Source: Bacteriovoracaceae bacterium UBA7317 | GTDB lineage: Bacteria > Bdellovibrionota > Bacteriovoracia > Bacteriovoracales > Bacteriovoracaceae | DNA length: 5,993 nt | Direction of reading: 5' to 3' | NCBI GenBank assembly: GCA_002474345.1 | Contig: DKQD01000174.1 | Coordinates: forward strand, 58,200 to 64,192 | Shown here: positions 5,846-5,993 of the stretch, piece after piece | Layout of the letters: each line of letters begins with the position of its first letter | Numbering within the stretch: the first letter of the stretch is position 1 | Notes under the pieces: model-generated | Databases searched by the model: none | Seen by the model: the letters and a program-made list of their open reading frames with translations, nothing else | Told to the model about the DNA's origin: nothing | Position numbers and translations under genes: made by a program

Positions 5846-5993
5846 AAAGAAATTTATTTTTTTTACCGGCGGTGTGGCCAGTTCTTTAGGAAAAGGATTG
5901 GCAGCAGCCTCCCTTGGAGCGCTTCTTGAGAGGCGTGGTATAAAAATAAATATGCTTAAAATGGATCCTTATATAAATGTTGATCCTGGGACA
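5829..5993 (+). CDS. pyrG: CTP synthase, N-terminus only (cut by the right window edge)
   Basis: Cytosolic enzyme that aminates UTP to CTP using ATP and glutamine. Only the first 55 residues, from the amidoligase domain, are present. They carry the near-invariant family blocks [12 protein letters not shown] (12-23, the ATP-binding P-loop, with K22) and [12 protein letters not shown] (44-55, with K44), which correspond to the two lysines 18 and 40 of the E. coli enzyme. The usual TGGVVS reads TGGVAS here. The frame has a stop at 5823, so translation must begin between 5826 and the P-loop. TTG 5829 is the only common start codon there and has GGAAGGG seven bases upstream. This gives a short lysine-rich N-terminus (MTKKLEKK) and a 17-base overlap with kdsB, so translational coupling is likely. 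PyrG supplies the CTP that KdsB consumes. Family identity is secure; the TTG start is well supported but not proven. Confidence 0.95.
   Translation, partial: MTKKLEKKFIFFTGGVASSLGKGLAAASLGALLERRGIKINMLKMDPYINVDPGT

Noticed and set aside
5857..5864. Run of eight T at the start of pyrG, a possible slippage or frameshift site
   Set aside because: It encodes the normal Ile-Phe-Phe of the P-loop strand in frame; similar T8 runs occur elsewhere in this AT-rich window (4247-4254, 4627-4634).
1..5993. CRISPR array, insertion sequence, tRNA or rRNA, attachment site
   Set aside because: No regularly spaced repeats, no transposase or integrase frame, no cloverleaf or rRNA-like stretch noticed on either strand by eye.

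Overview
The window reads as an AT-rich chromosomal segment of a Gram-negative (diderm) bacterium. A KDO-activation gene, a TolC-type outer-membrane channel and a protein with a beta-barrel-like C-terminus all imply an LPS-bearing outer membrane. The AT-richness and the mix of genes would fit a Bdellovibrionota/Bacteriovorax-like lineage, but that placement is an impression and was not tested. There are no mobile elements, CRISPR arrays, tRNA or rRNA genes, and no intergenic stretch over 300 bases.

Left block, minus strand, running from about 3216 to the left edge: a TolC-family outer-membrane protein, a small predicted outer-membrane protein whose start codon overlaps the tolC stop, and, after a 29-base gap, adenylosuccinate lyase (purB), cut off by the left edge. 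The spacing suggests one transcription unit that puts a purine-biosynthesis gene behind two envelope genes. No inner-membrane pump or periplasmic adaptor lies beside the TolC protein within the window.

Middle block: a 99-base AT-rich divergent spacer separates tolC from a plus-strand 12-TM major facilitator transporter with a GTG start. The transporter converges on a minus-strand gene for a small, very basic exported protein; the two stop codons share one TTAA. The small protein is unrecognised: signal peptide, two predicted charged helices, one cysteine near each end of the mature chain, and a GCPG C-terminus.

Right block, plus strand: kdsB (CMP-KDO synthetase) followed by pyrG (CTP synthase, cut by the right edge). 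pyrG appears to start at a TTG inside the end of kdsB, with a strong Shine-Dalgarno in kdsB coding sequence, so the two are probably translationally coupled. CTP made by PyrG is a substrate of KdsB. The kdsB/small-gene spacer (4905-5023) holds an extended -10 promoter for the small gene, a weaker candidate promoter for kdsB, and a perfect 6-bp inverted repeat over the latter.

Most of the window is ordinary housekeeping and envelope biology. The parts most worth a second look are the small exported protein and its leader, the tolC-omp-purB arrangement, and the kdsB-pyrG overlap. I see no clear evidence of a new multi-gene system.
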